From Clostridium paraputrificum (GTDB taxonomy: Bacteria; Bacillota; Clostridia; Clostridiales; Clostridiaceae), in the NCBI RefSeq assembly GCF_900447045.1, contig NZ_UAWH01000014.1, positions 124,001-188,000 on the forward strand: a stretch of DNA of 64,000 nucleotides, read 5' to 3'. The notes under the pieces were generated by a model. It ran no database searches, was not told the origin of the DNA, and saw only the letters and a list, made by a program, of their open reading frames with translations. Shown piece by piece: positions 44,100-55,217 of the stretch. Position numbers and translations under genes: made by a program. How positions within the stretch are numbered: position 1 is the stretch's first letter; every line of letters begins with the position of its first letter.

Positions 44100-44140
44100 G
44101 GCATATTAACTTCACTTAGGTAAGTTAATGTGCTTTTTTT
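44100..44140 (+). terminator. Guanine-riboswitch expression platform terminator
   Basis: AGCATATTAACTT pairs with AAGTTAATGTGCT (one G-U pair) and is followed by a run of T residues. Ligand binding to the aptamer should favour it and switch guaB off. Confidence 0.88.
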
Positions 44141-44158
44141 GTACTCAAAAATAGGTAA

Positions 44159-45685
<1,527 letters not shown>

Positions 45686-45748
45686 AATGTTGTAAAAAAG
45701 TGAGAACTGTAAGATAATATAAAATAATACTATTATTTGGAGGTCAGC

Positions 45749-47290
45749 ATGAAAAAAGAGTTAGTTTTGGTTATTGACTTTGGTGGTCAATATAATCAAT
45801 TAATAGCTAGAAGAGTAAGAGAGTGTAATGTATATTGTGAGGTTCATCCGCACAATTTAAGTATTGATAAGATTAAGGAAATGAATCCAAAGGGTATAAT
45901 TTTCACAGGTGGTCCAAACAGTGTATATGGAGAAGATTCACCTTTATGTGATAAAGCTATATTTGAATTAGGAATACCTGTACTTGGTATATGCTATGGT
46001 TCTCAACTTATGGCTCATATGCTTGGTGGAAGTGTTGCAACAGCACCTGTAAGTGAATATGGAAAAACAGAAGTGGCTGTAGATTCAAAATCGAAATTAT
46101 TTAATGAAGTTTCAGAAACAACAATTTGTTGGATGAGTCATACAGACTACATAGAAAAGGCTCCGGAAGACTTTAAAGTAGTAGCTCATACTCCAGTTTG
46201 TCCAGTTGCAGCTATGGAATGTGAAGAAAAGAACTTATATGCTGTTCAATTCCATCCAGAAGTTATGCACACACAAGAAGGTACGAAGATGCTTTCAAAC
46301 TTTGTTTATAATGTTTGTGGTTGTGTTGGGGATTGGAAGATGGATTCTTTTGTTGAAAAAACTATTGAAGAAATTAGAGAAAAAGTTGGAGATGGTAAAG
46401 TATTATGTGCTTTATCAGGTGGAGTTGATTCATCAGTAGCAGCTGTATTACTTTCAAAAGCTGTTGGAAAGCAACTAACATGTGTTTTTGTAGATCATGG
46501 ATTACTTCGTAAAAATGAAGGGGATGAAGTAGAAGAAGTATTTGGACCTAATGGTGCTTATGATTTAAACTTTATACGCGTTAATGCTCAAGAAAGATTT
46601 TATGAAAAGCTAGCAGGAGTAGAGGACCCAGAAACAAAGAGAAAAATAATTGGTGAAGAGTTCATTAGAGTATTTGAAGAGGAAGCTAAGAAGATAGGCT
46701 CAGTAGATTATCTTGTTCAAGGAACAATATATCCAGACGTTATTGAAAGTGGTTTAGGTAAGTCAGCTGTAATTAAGTCACATCACAATGTTGGAGGGCT
46801 TCCTGATTGTGTAGACTTTAAAGAAATAATTGAACCATTAAGATTATTATTTAAGGATGAAGTTCGTAAAGCAGGACTTGAGCTTGGAATTCCAGAAAAA
46901 CTTGTATTCAGACAACCTTTCCCTGGACCAGGACTTGGTATAAGAATAATTGGAGAAGTTACGGCTGAGAAAGTTAGAATTGTTCAAGATGCAGATGCTA
47001 TATATAGAGAAGAAATAGCTAAGGCTGGTATAGATAAGGAAATAGGACAATATTTTGCTGCTTTAACTAACATGAGATCAGTTGGTGTTATGGGAGATGA
47101 AAGAACGTATGATTATGCAGTTGCCCTTCGTGCTGTAACAACAAGTGACTTTATGACTGCAGAATCTGCAGACCTTCCATGGGAAGTACTTGGAAAAGTA
47201 ACAACTAGAATAGTAAATGAAGTAAATGGGGTTAATCGTGTAATGTATGATTGCACTGGTAAACCACCAGCTACTATAGAATTTGAATAA
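45749..47290 (+). CDS. guaA: GMP synthase (glutamine-hydrolysing)
   Basis: This 513-residue enzyme has an N-terminal class I glutamine amidotransferase domain ([13 protein letters not shown] with the cysteine near residue 82; QFHPEV). An ATP-pyrophosphatase domain ([20 protein letters not shown] near 220) and the dimerisation domain ending KPPATIEFE follow. It aminates XMP to GMP. ATG 45749 has GGAGG at 45739-45743. It probably shares the guaB transcript. Confidence 0.97.
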   Translation: MKKELVLVIDFGGQYNQLIARRVRECNVYCEVHPHNLSIDKIKEMNPKGIIFTGGPNSVYGEDSPLCDKAIFELGIPVLGICYGSQLMAHMLGGSVATAPVSEYGKTEVAVDSKSKLFNEVSETTICWMSHTDYIEKAPEDFKVVAHTPVCPVAAMECEEKNLYAVQFHPEVMHTQEGTKMLSNFVYNVCGCVGDWKMDSFVEKTIEEIREKVGDGKVLCALSGGVDSSVAAVLLSKAVGKQLTCVFVDHGLLRKNEGDEVEEVFGPNGAYDLNFIRVNAQERFYEKLAGVEDPETKRKIIGEEFIRVFEEEAKKIGSVDYLVQGTIYPDVIESGLGKSAVIKSHHNVGGLPDCVDFKEIIEPLRLLFKDEVRKAGLELGIPEKLVFRQPFPGPGLGIRIIGEVTAEKVRIVQDADAIYREEIAKAGIDKEIGQYFAALTNMRSVGVMGDERTYDYAVALRAVTTSDFMTAESADLPWEVLGKVTTRIVNEVNGVNRVMYDCTGKPPATIEFE

Positions 47291-47302
47291 AATTTTAGAT
47301 TT

Positions 47303-47340
47303 AGATAGTTATAGTAAATATGCTATAACTATCTTTTTTA
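47303..47340 (+). terminator. Terminator of guaBA
   Basis: A 12-bp perfect stem (AGATAGTTATAG with CTATAACTATCT) is followed by TTTTTA. Confidence 0.9.
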
Positions 47341-47398
47341 TATACCCTCAAATGATCGCTTTATGCTATAATTGTATTATTATGGAAGGCTGGTGGGT

Positions 47399-48691
47399 AT
47401 GAAAGTAAAAGATAATTTACTAAGTAAAGATTTTGATGATGTTGATATATTAAATATGTTACTTTATTCTGTAGTTATATTTATGCCATTTATAGTAACA
47501 ACTATAGCAAAACCATATTATGTGTCAGGTAAAGTAGTATATCTATATTTAATATTTTTTCTTATACTCTTTTTATTAGTAAAACTTAAAATGAAAATTA
47601 GGTTTAAAATAGAAGAATGTTTAATAATTTTATTTTTGGCGAGTTTGATAATAGCAACATTATTTAGCATTGAATTATCAGTTGCTATTATGGGAAATAA
47701 ATATAGATATGAAGGACTTCTAGCATATATAATTTATATATTGTTATTTATGAGTTCTTTGTATTTTATAAAGTTTTATAAATACACAAGTCATATTTTT
47801 TGTATATCTGGAACAATTATGTCCATATATGCTGTTTTTCAATATTATGGTATTGATCCGTTAAGAATAAGAATGTTCGGTGGCGAAAAGTCTATAGATA
47901 TGGTTGCGACCATTGGTAATAGAAATTTTCTATCTTCTTATTTACTTTTGTTTTTGATTTTATCAATAGGCATTTATATATTTAAGAATAAGAAAATTTT
48001 TTCTATATATTCATCAATAATTTTAGCAGGAGTATTAGTAACCTATACTAGAAGTGGGTGGCTATCATTAGTTGTATGTTGTATAATAGGATTGAGTTTT
48101 GTTTTTATAAATAAGGATAGAATTAAAAGAAGTTTAATTCTAGTAATGATGTTTTTTGTAGTATTTTCTGTTATGGAGGTAACAGGAAGAGGTGGGTTTG
48201 TTTTTAGGGCTAAAAGTATAGTTGAAGATGCAATAGATAAAAGTGAGAAATCAGGTTCAGGAAGACTTTTGATTTGGAAGATTACTAGCGATGCAATTAA
48301 AAAAAGTCCAATTATAGGTACTGGTCTTGATACATTACAATCAAGATTGTTAAGAGATAATTTTGATGGATATACTTATTATGTAAATACTAAAAAGGCA
48401 GGAATAGATAAAGCACATAACGAGTTCTTAGAGTATTGGGCATGCGGAGGAATATTAACATTAATTTCATATGTAGCACTTATAGGAGTTATTTTAACAA
48501 AATTATTTAAAAGGCGAGAAGATGACAGATGTAAGATATATTTCTTAATGATTTTAGGGTACGTAATACAAAGCTTCTTTAATATCAGTGTCATAGGAGT
48601 AGCACCATTATATTGGATTCTTCTAGGTGCAGCAGTAAAACATTATAGAGATTTAGATAAAGCAAAAACAGTACAAGCTATAGCTGAGTAA
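47399..48691 (+). CDS. O-antigen ligase/Wzy-family membrane protein
   Basis: This 430-residue protein has roughly ten hydrophobic segments. The Wzy_C-type loop holds GSGRLLIWKITSDAIKKSPI followed by IGTGLDTLQSRL, then KAHNEFLEYWACGGILTLIS, the hallmark of O-antigen ligases, Wzy polymerases and PglL/PilO-type oligosaccharyltransferases. These move lipid-linked glycans to acceptors outside the membrane. The acceptor here is unknown. It lies about 3.5 kb past the pilus operon, separated by guaBA, so a role in pilin glycosylation is only a suggestion. An extended -10 (TGCTATAAT, 47363-47371) precedes it. ATG 47399 is chosen over an upstream TTG lying in that promoter. Confidence 0.82.
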   Translation: MKVKDNLLSKDFDDVDILNMLLYSVVIFMPFIVTTIAKPYYVSGKVVYLYLIFFLILFLLVKLKMKIRFKIEECLIILFLASLIIATLFSIELSVAIMGNKYRYEGLLAYIIYILLFMSSLYFIKFYKYTSHIFCISGTIMSIYAVFQYYGIDPLRIRMFGGEKSIDMVATIGNRNFLSSYLLLFLILSIGIYIFKNKKIFSIYSSIILAGVLVTYTRSGWLSLVVCCIIGLSFVFINKDRIKRSLILVMMFFVVFSVMEVTGRGGFVFRAKSIVEDAIDKSEKSGSGRLLIWKITSDAIKKSPIIGTGLDTLQSRLLRDNFDGYTYYVNTKKAGIDKAHNEFLEYWACGGILTLISYVALIGVILTKLFKRREDDRCKIYFLMILGYVIQSFFNISVIGVAPLYWILLGAAVKHYRDLDKAKTVQAIAE

Positions 48692-48693
48692 TT

Positions 48694-48724
48694 TAAAGCG
48701 ATGAAGAAATTCATCGCTTTTTCT
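48694..48724 (+). terminator. Terminator after the O-antigen-ligase-like gene
   Basis: AAAGCGATGAA pairs perfectly with TTCATCGCTTT around a 5-nt loop and is followed by T residues. Confidence 0.9.
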
Positions 48725-48983
48725 ATATTTTAAATACAAGAATAATAAACTATAATGAGAAAGATATATAAAGTATACATATTATTAATTTGGCTAAATG
48801 CAGTAGTAATACGGCTTTAAGAGAGGTAGGAGATAATTATTAGTAATAAATACTTTATTTAAAAATATAAATAATATGTAGCTTAAAAAGTGGGAATAAT
48901 ACATAAGTAATTTAAAAAATCATACCAATTATGATATAATAAATTAGGCAAGTTTCCATAATTAATATTTGGAGGTAACAATT

Positions 48984-50333
48984 ATGAGAAGAGATTTAAC
49001 ATTAGATTTATCAAAAACAGCTCCATTTCTAAAAGAAAATGAATTAGATTATATGGAGGATTTAGTAAAAGCAGCTCATGAAAAAATACACAATAAAACA
49101 GGGGCAGGAAATGACTTTTTAGGTTGGGTGGACCTTCCTATAAATTATGATAAAGCTGAATTTGAAAGAATAAAGGCAGCAGCTAAAAAGATACAAAGTG
49201 ATTCCGAAGTTTTAATAGTTATAGGTATTGGGGGATCATACCTAGGTGCAAGAGCAGCTATTGAAATGCTATCACATTCTTTCCACAGTGCATTAGATTC
49301 AAGCAAGAGAAAGACACCTCAAATATTCTTTGTAGGTAATAATATCAGCTCAACTTATATGGCTGATTTATTAGAAGTAATAGAAGGTAAGGATGTATCT
49401 GTAAATGTAATATCTAAGTCAGGTACTACAACTGAGCCAGCTATAGCATTTAGAATATTCAAAGCATATTTAGAAAAGAAATATGGAAAAGAAGAAGCTA
49501 AGAAGAGAATATTTGCTACAACAGATAAAGCAAAGGGAGCTTTAAAGTCTTTAGCAGATGCAGAAGGATATGAAACTTTCGTAGTTCCTGATGATGTTGG
49601 AGGAAGATTCTCAGTATTAACAGCAGTTGGTTTACTTCCAATAGCAGTTGCAGGTATAAACATAGATGAAATGATGCAAGGTGCAGCAGATGCTAGAGAA
49701 AAGTACTCTAATCCATCATTAAAAGAAAATGCATGCTATCAATATGCAGCAGCAAGAAATGCTTTATACAATAAGGGTAAAGCAATTGAAATATTAGTTA
49801 ACTATGAACCATCATTACACTATTTTAATGAGTGGTGGAAGCAATTATATGGAGAATCAGAAGGTAAGGATGGAAAGGGATTATTCCCAGCAGCAGTAGA
49901 TTTTTCAACTGATCTTCACTCAATGGGACAATACATTCAAGAAGGTAGAAGAAATCTAATTGAAACAGTATTAAATGTAGAAGAAGTTAGCAAGAAGATA
50001 TTTATCGAAGAAACTCCAGATGATGGAGATGGATTAAATTTCTTAGCAGGAAAAGATATGGATTTTGTTAATAAAAAGGCATTCCAAGGAACATTATTAG
50101 CTCATAATGACGGTGGGGTTCCTAATATGATAGTTAATATTCCAGAATTATCAGCGTACTACTTTGGACAATTAGTTTACTTCTTTGAAAAAGCTTGTGG
50201 AATAAGTGGATACTTATTAGGTGTTAATCCATTTGATCAACCAGGTGTTGAAGCATATAAGAAGAATATGTTTGCTTTATTAGGCAAACCAGGATATGAA
50301 GATATGAAGGCTGAGCTTGAAAAAAGATTATAA
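48984..50333 (+). CDS. pgi: Glucose-6-phosphate isomerase
   Basis: This 449-residue PGI interconverts glucose 6-phosphate and fructose 6-phosphate. Key segments are [18 protein letters not shown] near residue 77, [15 protein letters not shown], the signature [20 protein letters not shown] near 200, and QFIQEG-like [14 protein letters not shown] 48984 follows GGAGG; an upstream TTG is inside that site. TGATATAAT at 48932-48940 is an extended -10 promoter. The YqxD-family gene begins 1 bp after the stop. Confidence 0.97.
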   Translation: MRRDLTLDLSKTAPFLKENELDYMEDLVKAAHEKIHNKTGAGNDFLGWVDLPINYDKAEFERIKAAAKKIQSDSEVLIVIGIGGSYLGARAAIEMLSHSFHSALDSSKRKTPQIFFVGNNISSTYMADLLEVIEGKDVSVNVISKSGTTTEPAIAFRIFKAYLEKKYGKEEAKKRIFATTDKAKGALKSLADAEGYETFVVPDDVGGRFSVLTAVGLLPIAVAGINIDEMMQGAADAREKYSNPSLKENACYQYAAARNALYNKGKAIEILVNYEPSLHYFNEWWKQLYGESEGKDGKGLFPAAVDFSTDLHSMGQYIQEGRRNLIETVLNVEEVSKKIFIEETPDDGDGLNFLAGKDMDFVNKKAFQGTLLAHNDGGVPNMIVNIPELSAYYFGQLVYFFEKACGISGYLLGVNPFDQPGVEAYKKNMFALLGKPGYEDMKAELEKRL

Positions 50334-50334
50334 T

Positions 50335-50781
50335 ATGAGAATAATTATAGATGGGGATGCTTGTCCAAGCATCCCTATTATTGAAAGTATAGCAAAGGAA
50401 AATAATATAGAAGTTCTAATATATTGTGATATAAATCATTATATTAGAAGTGATTATTCTATAGTTAAAGTTGTAGATAGCGGTTTCCAAAGTGTGGATA
50501 TGTATGTTGTAAATAATACAAAAGAGAATGATATTGTTGTTACTCAAGATTATGGTGTAGCGGCATTATGTTTGCCTAAAAAAGCTGAAGTAATTAATCC
50601 AAAAGGATACATTTATACGGATAAAAATATAGATAGATTATTAGAAGAACGACATATTTCTCAGAAAATAAGGCAGGCTGGTGGGAGAACACCTAATCCT
50701 AAAAAAAGAAGTAAAGAAGATGAAGAAAGATTAATAAAGAATTTGAAAAAGTTAATATTTAAACTAGAAATGCCAAAGTAA
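50335..50781 (+). CDS. YaiI/YqxD family protein (DUF188)
   Basis: This 148-residue protein has the family signature RIIIDGDACPSIPIIESIA at the N terminus and DIVVTQDYGVAALCLPKKAEV in the middle, a PIN-like fold with conserved aspartates. RQAGGRTPNPKKRSKEDEER is the conserved tail. Biochemical function is not established. ATG 50335 follows the pgi stop by one base with a weak ribosome binding site, so translation is probably coupled to pgi. Confidence 0.88.
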   Translation: MRIIIDGDACPSIPIIESIAKENNIEVLIYCDINHYIRSDYSIVKVVDSGFQSVDMYVVNNTKENDIVVTQDYGVAALCLPKKAEVINPKGYIYTDKNIDRLLEERHISQKIRQAGGRTPNPKKRSKEDEERLIKNLKKLIFKLEMPK

Positions 50782-50808
50782 TTAAAATTATTTTGGTATT
50801 TCTTTTTC
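50770..50808 (+). terminator. Terminator overlapping the YqxD-family stop codon
   Basis: ATGCCAAAGTAATT pairs with AATTATTTTGGTAT (two G-U pairs) and is followed by TTCTTTTT. The TAA lies in the 5' arm. Confidence 0.75.
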
Positions 50809-50910
50809 ATATCTTAACTATTAAAAGAAAAAAATGTATAATAAAATTGAGAAATATGAGGCAATAACTTACAAAATATGGTAAAATAAATATGGCATTA
50901 AGATAGAGGG

Positions 50911-52923
50911 GTGAGGTTATTGGAGAATTTAGTTATTTTATTTGATAAAGATAGTCCTAGAAATAAAGAGGATGAAGTTCTTATAGAAGCAGTATTTGGT
51001 AAAGAACCATTGCAGTATAAATTTATTATAGGTAATGATGGAGTATGGAATACTATACAAGAGTTTTCTGAAAGTGATACATGTATATGGAATCCATCAG
51101 CTGAAGGAAAGTATATAGTTATGGTGCAAGGTAAAAAAGAGGGGTCTAGTAGACCTTTTGATTATCTTGCAAAGGAAGAGTTTGTTATTGGAGAAAAAGA
51201 AATTGAGAAATTAATTAAAGATGTAAATATGGATAAAACCCATTTAACTGTAGGAGAGAAAATTACTATAGATGTTCTTGGTAATGAACAAGGATTATTA
51301 TATAGGTTTTGGATAAAGGGTAATCAAGATTGGGAGCTTATTAGAGATTATACAACAAGTAATAGGCTAGTGTTTACAGCTAATAAGGAAGGAAAGCAAG
51401 AAATTCTTATTGAATGTAAAGAGGTAAATTCAAGTGAAAATTTTGATGAGTTTACTACAATAAAATTTGATGTAGTATTACCTACTAAAATAGAAATCAC
51501 TGATTTTAAATGCTTAACAGAAGAATTATTAATTAATCAGGAGTTAGTATTTAAAGTTAGTTCATCATTAGATGATAAGAGAAGTTTGTTATATAAATTT
51601 ATAAAAATAAGTAAAGATGGAAAGGTAACTTGTATACAGGATTATTCTTCTAGGAGGTTAGTTTCATATCAAGAGAAGGAAGCAGGAGAATATAAGCTTT
51701 TATGCTTAGTTAGAGATATACTTTCAAATAAGGAATATGATGATAGAGCTATAATGTTATATTCTGTAAAAGCATATAATCCAATTAATATAAAAAGTTT
51801 TACTCCAGATACTAATTCACCACAAATGAATGGAAGTACAATTAATTTTAAAGCTGAAGTAGATGGTGGACGAGAAATAGTATATAGATATATTGTTGAG
51901 GGCGAGGTTGCAGAAGACTCAGGATATATAAGGAGAAATGAGTATACTTGGGAAACTCAAAAAGAAGGAGAGTATACAGTAACTTTATATGTAAAGGATA
52001 TATCTTATGATGGAGATTATGAGGATAAAAAGGTAATAAATTATACTATTGATAAGAAGTCAGATAAACCTGTAAAAATAGTGGATATCATCACTGATAA
52101 CAAGAAAACTGCATTAATAGGACAACCTATTAATATGAAGGTAAAGGCAGAGGGCGGAATAAGTTTAAAGTATTCCTTTGTAATATATAAAGATAATAAA
52201 GAAAAAGAACGTATAGGCTTTAGTGATTCTAACTGGATAAACTTTATCCCAGATGAAAAGGGAGAATATGAAGTTGAAATAAGAGTTAAGGATAAGTATT
52301 CAAACAAAGAATATGACAGTCATACATTTATATATGTTAGAGCAAAAGAATATTTACCAGGAGAAATAGATTATATACTACTTCCAAATAAAAGTAGTTA
52401 TTTAGTTGGAGATTTAATTGATATAGAAGCTGTAGTTCAAAATACAAGAAGTGTTCTCATTAGATATGTTACAAAAATAAATGGTTATTTAGTGGAGGAT
52501 ACTGGATTTATACAAAATAAAAAAATACAATTAAAACCTAAGTGTTCAGGAAAGTATACATTTGAAGTTTATTCAAAAAACATAAAATGTGAAGAAGAGT
52601 TTGATAGTAAAAAAGAGGTAAGTATATATGTTTCTGAAGCAACACCAGTGACCAATACAAAAATTCTTTGTGATAGAGAAGAAATAGTGTGTAATGAGGA
52701 AGTAACATTTAAAGTTACTAGTGTTGGTGGAAAAGATGTATGTTATGAATTTTACATTATGGAAAAAGGTAATTGGATAAAAACTCAAAGCTATAGTAAA
52801 AAAGATTACTATACTTTTATTCCATTTTTAAGAGGGGAATATAGAGTGATGGTTTTAGCTAAAAGTTTTTATAAAAAAGTAAACTATGAGGATTACGGGG
52901 AGTTTTCTTTTACGGCTTCCTAA
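50911..52923 (+). CDS. Seven-repeat beta-sandwich protein with Y_Y_Y (triple tyrosine)-type domains
   Basis: This protein of 667-670 residues is built from about seven tandem Ig-like repeats of 90-95 residues. Each runs from a strand such as TVGEKITIDVLG or LIGQPINMKVKA, through a tyrosine-bearing Y-F/K-F pattern (LLYRFWIKG, LKYSFVIYK), to a closing GEYTVTLYVKD-type strand. This matches the Y_Y_Y repeat family. It has no signal peptide, membrane helix or catalytic motif, so its location and role are unknown. The start may be GTG 50911 or TTG 50920; GAGGGG at 50906-50911 spaces better with the latter. It is 10 bp from a lytic transglycosylase gene. Confidence 0.75.
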   Translation: MRLLENLVILFDKDSPRNKEDEVLIEAVFGKEPLQYKFIIGNDGVWNTIQEFSESDTCIWNPSAEGKYIVMVQGKKEGSSRPFDYLAKEEFVIGEKEIEKLIKDVNMDKTHLTVGEKITIDVLGNEQGLLYRFWIKGNQDWELIRDYTTSNRLVFTANKEGKQEILIECKEVNSSENFDEFTTIKFDVVLPTKIEITDFKCLTEELLINQELVFKVSSSLDDKRSLLYKFIKISKDGKVTCIQDYSSRRLVSYQEKEAGEYKLLCLVRDILSNKEYDDRAIMLYSVKAYNPINIKSFTPDTNSPQMNGSTINFKAEVDGGREIVYRYIVEGEVAEDSGYIRRNEYTWETQKEGEYTVTLYVKDISYDGDYEDKKVINYTIDKKSDKPVKIVDIITDNKKTALIGQPINMKVKAEGGISLKYSFVIYKDNKEKERIGFSDSNWINFIPDEKGEYEVEIRVKDKYSNKEYDSHTFIYVRAKEYLPGEIDYILLPNKSSYLVGDLIDIEAVVQNTRSVLIRYVTKINGYLVEDTGFIQNKKIQLKPKCSGKYTFEVYSKNIKCEEEFDSKKEVSIYVSEATPVTNTKILCDREEIVCNEEVTFKVTSVGGKDVCYEFYIMEKGNWIKTQSYSKKDYYTFIPFLRGEYRVMVLAKSFYKKVNYEDYGEFSFTAS

Positions 52924-52933
52924 GGAGGAACAA

Positions 52934-53623
52934 ATGAATATAAATGATATTTCTACAGAAAAGTTAGTTGGTATGACATTACTTCAAAATACATTAAAAA
53001 GTCAATTGGGTGATGGGATGGAGTTTGAGCTAGTATATCAAGCTTTATTAAACTCTATGGAAGGTCAAGAAGGAAATAAGGATGAGAGTTCTAATTTAAT
53101 AAGTGTTGGAGTTGGTCAGGATTTAAATAACATACCAATAAGATATTCAAGTGGGATTAATTCAAGTACTTATTCAATAGGGGCTGTTAATAAAGTATCA
53201 ACTATAAGTGATGATGAGACTATGCAAAGAATTTATAGCGCAGTAAATAAATATTCAGAAGAGTTTGGGGTAGATCCTAATTTGGTTTTAGCTGTAATTA
53301 AAGCAGAATCTAATTTCAATCCCAATGTAGTTTCTTCTGCTGGAGCGATGGGGCTTATGCAATTAATGCCTGTTAATTGTGAGGAAGATGGAGTTTCAGA
53401 TCCCTTTAATGTTGAAGATAATATAAGGGGGGGCGTAAAACAGTTAAGAGGACATATCAACAGGTACAATGGAGATATAGAAATGGCTCTTATGGCATAT
53501 AACGCTGGTCAAGGAACAGTGAAAAGAAGAGGTGTTACTTCAGCTGATGATTTATATAAGATGCCAAAGGAAACTCAAAACTATGTTCCTAAGGTTATGA
53601 AATATTATTTGAATGGACTTTAG
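52934..53623 (+). CDS. Lytic transglycosylase (SLT domain)
   Basis: This 229-residue protein has a helical N-terminal part (about 1-100) and a C-terminal SLT/goose-lysozyme-like domain. VNKYSEEFGVDPNLVLAVI leads to KAESNFNP with the catalytic glutamate, then SAGAMGLMQLMPVN and ALMAYNAGQGTV. It cuts peptidoglycan glycan strands. No signal peptide is visible, so export must be non-classical or the protein acts with a secretion or pilus machine. ATG 52934 has AAGGAGG at 52922-52928, overlapping the stop of the repeat protein. Confidence 0.88.
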   Translation: MNINDISTEKLVGMTLLQNTLKSQLGDGMEFELVYQALLNSMEGQEGNKDESSNLISVGVGQDLNNIPIRYSSGINSSTYSIGAVNKVSTISDDETMQRIYSAVNKYSEEFGVDPNLVLAVIKAESNFNPNVVSSAGAMGLMQLMPVNCEEDGVSDPFNVEDNIRGGVKQLRGHINRYNGDIEMALMAYNAGQGTVKRRGVTSADDLYKMPKETQNYVPKVMKYYLNGL

Positions 53624-53664
53624 AAAAGAAGTAGAATTATTGATGTAATAAAGTTATTTGAATT

Positions 53665-53688
53665 AAAAACTCCTAAGGGAGTTTTTTT
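53665..53688 (+). terminator. Terminator after the lytic transglycosylase gene
   Basis: AAAACTCC pairs with GGAGTTTT around a TAAG loop and a long T run follows. Confidence 0.85.
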
Positions 53689-53813
53689 CTTTAAATTTTT
53701 ATGGTTTAATGGCTCAATAACTATCTTTTTTTTCTTTATTATTTATATTATCTTTATTATCCCATTTCCCTTGGGTATAATAATAAGGAATTCATTGTTT
53801 AGGAGTTGTTTTT

Positions 53814-54530
53814 GTGGAAAGATTAGATAAAATAATATCAAATTTAGGATATGGGAGTAGAAAAGAAATAAAAGCCTTAGTAAAGAAGGGGTTAGTTAAG
53901 GTAGATGGAGAAGTGGTAAAAGATAATGGGGTATTAATTGATCCGGAAAAATCAGTTATAAATATAAATGGAGAAGATTTATTCTATAGAGAGTATATAT
54001 ATTTAATGATGAATAAGCCAGATGGTGTAATATCTGCAACATACGATAATAGAGAAGAAACTGTTATAGATTTATTAGAGGTAGAACATCAAGTATTTAA
54101 TCCATTTCCAGTAGGAAGATTAGATAAAGATACTGTAGGATTATTATTATTAACAAATGATGGGGAACTAAATCATAGATTAATTTCACCTAAGTGGCAT
54201 GTTGATAAGGTTTATTATGCGAAAATTGATAAGGCAGTAGATGAAAAAGATGTTGAAGCATTTAAAAATGGAATAACTTTAGATGATGGGTATAAGTGTA
54301 AGGAAGGTAAGTTAGAAATAATTAATTCATCAAATGAAGGGGCAGAAGTGATGGTAACTATACAAGAAGGAAAGTATCATCAAGTAAAAAGAATGTTTGA
54401 AGCGTTAGGAAAAACTGTTGTGTATTTAAAAAGAACAGAGTTTGGAGGTTTGCCTTTAGACCAAGAATTGGAGGAAGGCGAATATCGTGAACTAACAGAA
54501 GATGAATTAGCTCTTTTAAAGAGTTATTAA
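53814..54530 (+). CDS. RsuA/RluB-family pseudouridine synthase
   Basis: This 238-residue protein has an N-terminal S4 RNA-binding domain (MERLDKIISNLGYGSRKEIK) and a pseudouridine synthase domain. The catalytic aspartate is in VGRLDKDTVGLLLLTNDG near residue 102. The small-subunit RsuA subfamily is favoured by length, but 23S-specific RluB/E members are similar. GTG 53814 follows AGGAG. TATAAT at 53776-53781 may be the -10. No clear terminator follows. Confidence 0.9.
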   Translation: MERLDKIISNLGYGSRKEIKALVKKGLVKVDGEVVKDNGVLIDPEKSVININGEDLFYREYIYLMMNKPDGVISATYDNREETVIDLLEVEHQVFNPFPVGRLDKDTVGLLLLTNDGELNHRLISPKWHVDKVYYAKIDKAVDEKDVEAFKNGITLDDGYKCKEGKLEIINSSNEGAEVMVTIQEGKYHQVKRMFEALGKTVVYLKRTEFGGLPLDQELEEGEYRELTEDELALLKSY

Positions 54531-54601
54531 CGAATGATTAAAAAAAGTGCAAGAAAAACATTCATAATAAATCAAAAGTTAAATATTTTTCACAAAATCT
54601 C

Positions 54602-54630
54602 TTGCATTTTGATATCTAATAACATATAAT
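54602..54630 (+). promoter_or_regulatory. Promoter of the candidate small RNA
   Basis: TTGCAT (54602-54607) and TATAAT (54625-54630) have a 17-bp spacer. No reading frame follows within the transcript, which ends at a terminator less than 100 nt downstream. Confidence 0.75.
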
Positions 54631-54636
54631 ATCAGT

Positions 54637-54725
54637 GCAAGGATAAATAAAAGGAATAAATAGCCCCCTTTTTATTTATTGCTTATTGCTAAAGCGCAAC
54701 CTAGCCCCAAGGGTTGCGTTTTTTG
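54637..54725 (+). ncRNA. Candidate small regulatory RNA with duplicated UAGCCCC loops
   Basis: A promoter and an intrinsic terminator bracket about 88 nt. Hairpin 1 pairs ATAAATAAAAGG (54643-54654) with CCTTTTTATTTAT (54667-54679, one bulged T); its loop region contains TAGCCCC at 54661-54667. Hairpin 2 is the terminator, CGCAACC (54695-54701) with GGTTGCG (54712-54718), whose loop holds TAGCCCC at 54702-54708. C-rich loops of this kind are typical of Firmicute sRNAs that pair with G-rich ribosome binding sites, such as the RsaE/RoxS group. Family membership is not claimed. Confidence 0.65.
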
Positions 54726-54912
54726 TTTTAGAAAAATAATTATATGTAAAAGTTAACAAATTTTAAATTTATATTATTTAGCCTAATAAATTAAAAAAGT
54801 AATTTTTATATAAGAAGATATAAGAGAAAAAATATAATTGTTCATAAATGAATTAAATCTTGCATAATAAAATTATGATGAATAATATAATTCGACAATA
54901 AACTTAAAGTTA

Positions 54913-54941
54913 TTTACAATAATGTTTTGAGAAGTTATAAT
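54913..54941 (+). promoter_or_regulatory. Promoter of the gltX leader
   Basis: TTTACA (54913-54918) and TATAAT (54936-54941) have a 17-bp spacer. The start (about 54948) lies directly before the T-box Stem I. Confidence 0.8.
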
Positions 54942-54947
54942 AATAAA

Positions 54948-55190
54948 TAGTTTGTAAATAATATATATTAGAGACGTTGAAGAAGAAGAGTATATAGTGG
55001 AACTTTAAAGAGAGTTAAGTATATGGTGGAAGCTTAACAAGTAAAGCTATAGAAAGAAGCTTTGGAGTTGTTATGGGATTTTCCCCTTAAAGAGAATGAG
55101 TGGAATAGGCTATTGTTTATTCAATTTAGGTGGTACCACGGAAGTTAAGTTCTTTCGTCCTATATTTTAGGATGGAGGATTTTTTTATTT
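54948..55190 (+). promoter_or_regulatory. T-box leader (tRNA-Glu sensing) of gltX
   Basis: The T-box sequence AGGTGGTACCACG is at 55128-55140. Stem I features include an AGTA motif near 54988 and the GGTGGAAG apical element near 55025. Following a TATAG/CTATA helix, GAA at 55052-55054 is the likely specifier, a glutamate codon matching gltX. The terminator (about 55153-55187; TCGTCCTA with TAGGATGG plus a T run) ends the leader. Uncharged tRNA-Glu should prevent termination. Confidence 0.92.
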
Positions 55191-55217
55191 TATAAACAAA
55201 AAAGGAAAGGTGATAAA

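Noticed and set aside
54577..54595. Rex operator upstream of the small RNA
   Set aside because: Only the half TTCACAA (54589-54595) resembles a Rex site; the other half does not fit at the required spacing, so Rex control is not claimed.
54541..54725. 6S RNA as the identity of the small RNA
   Set aside because: The transcript is too short and lacks the long closing stem with a central bubble.
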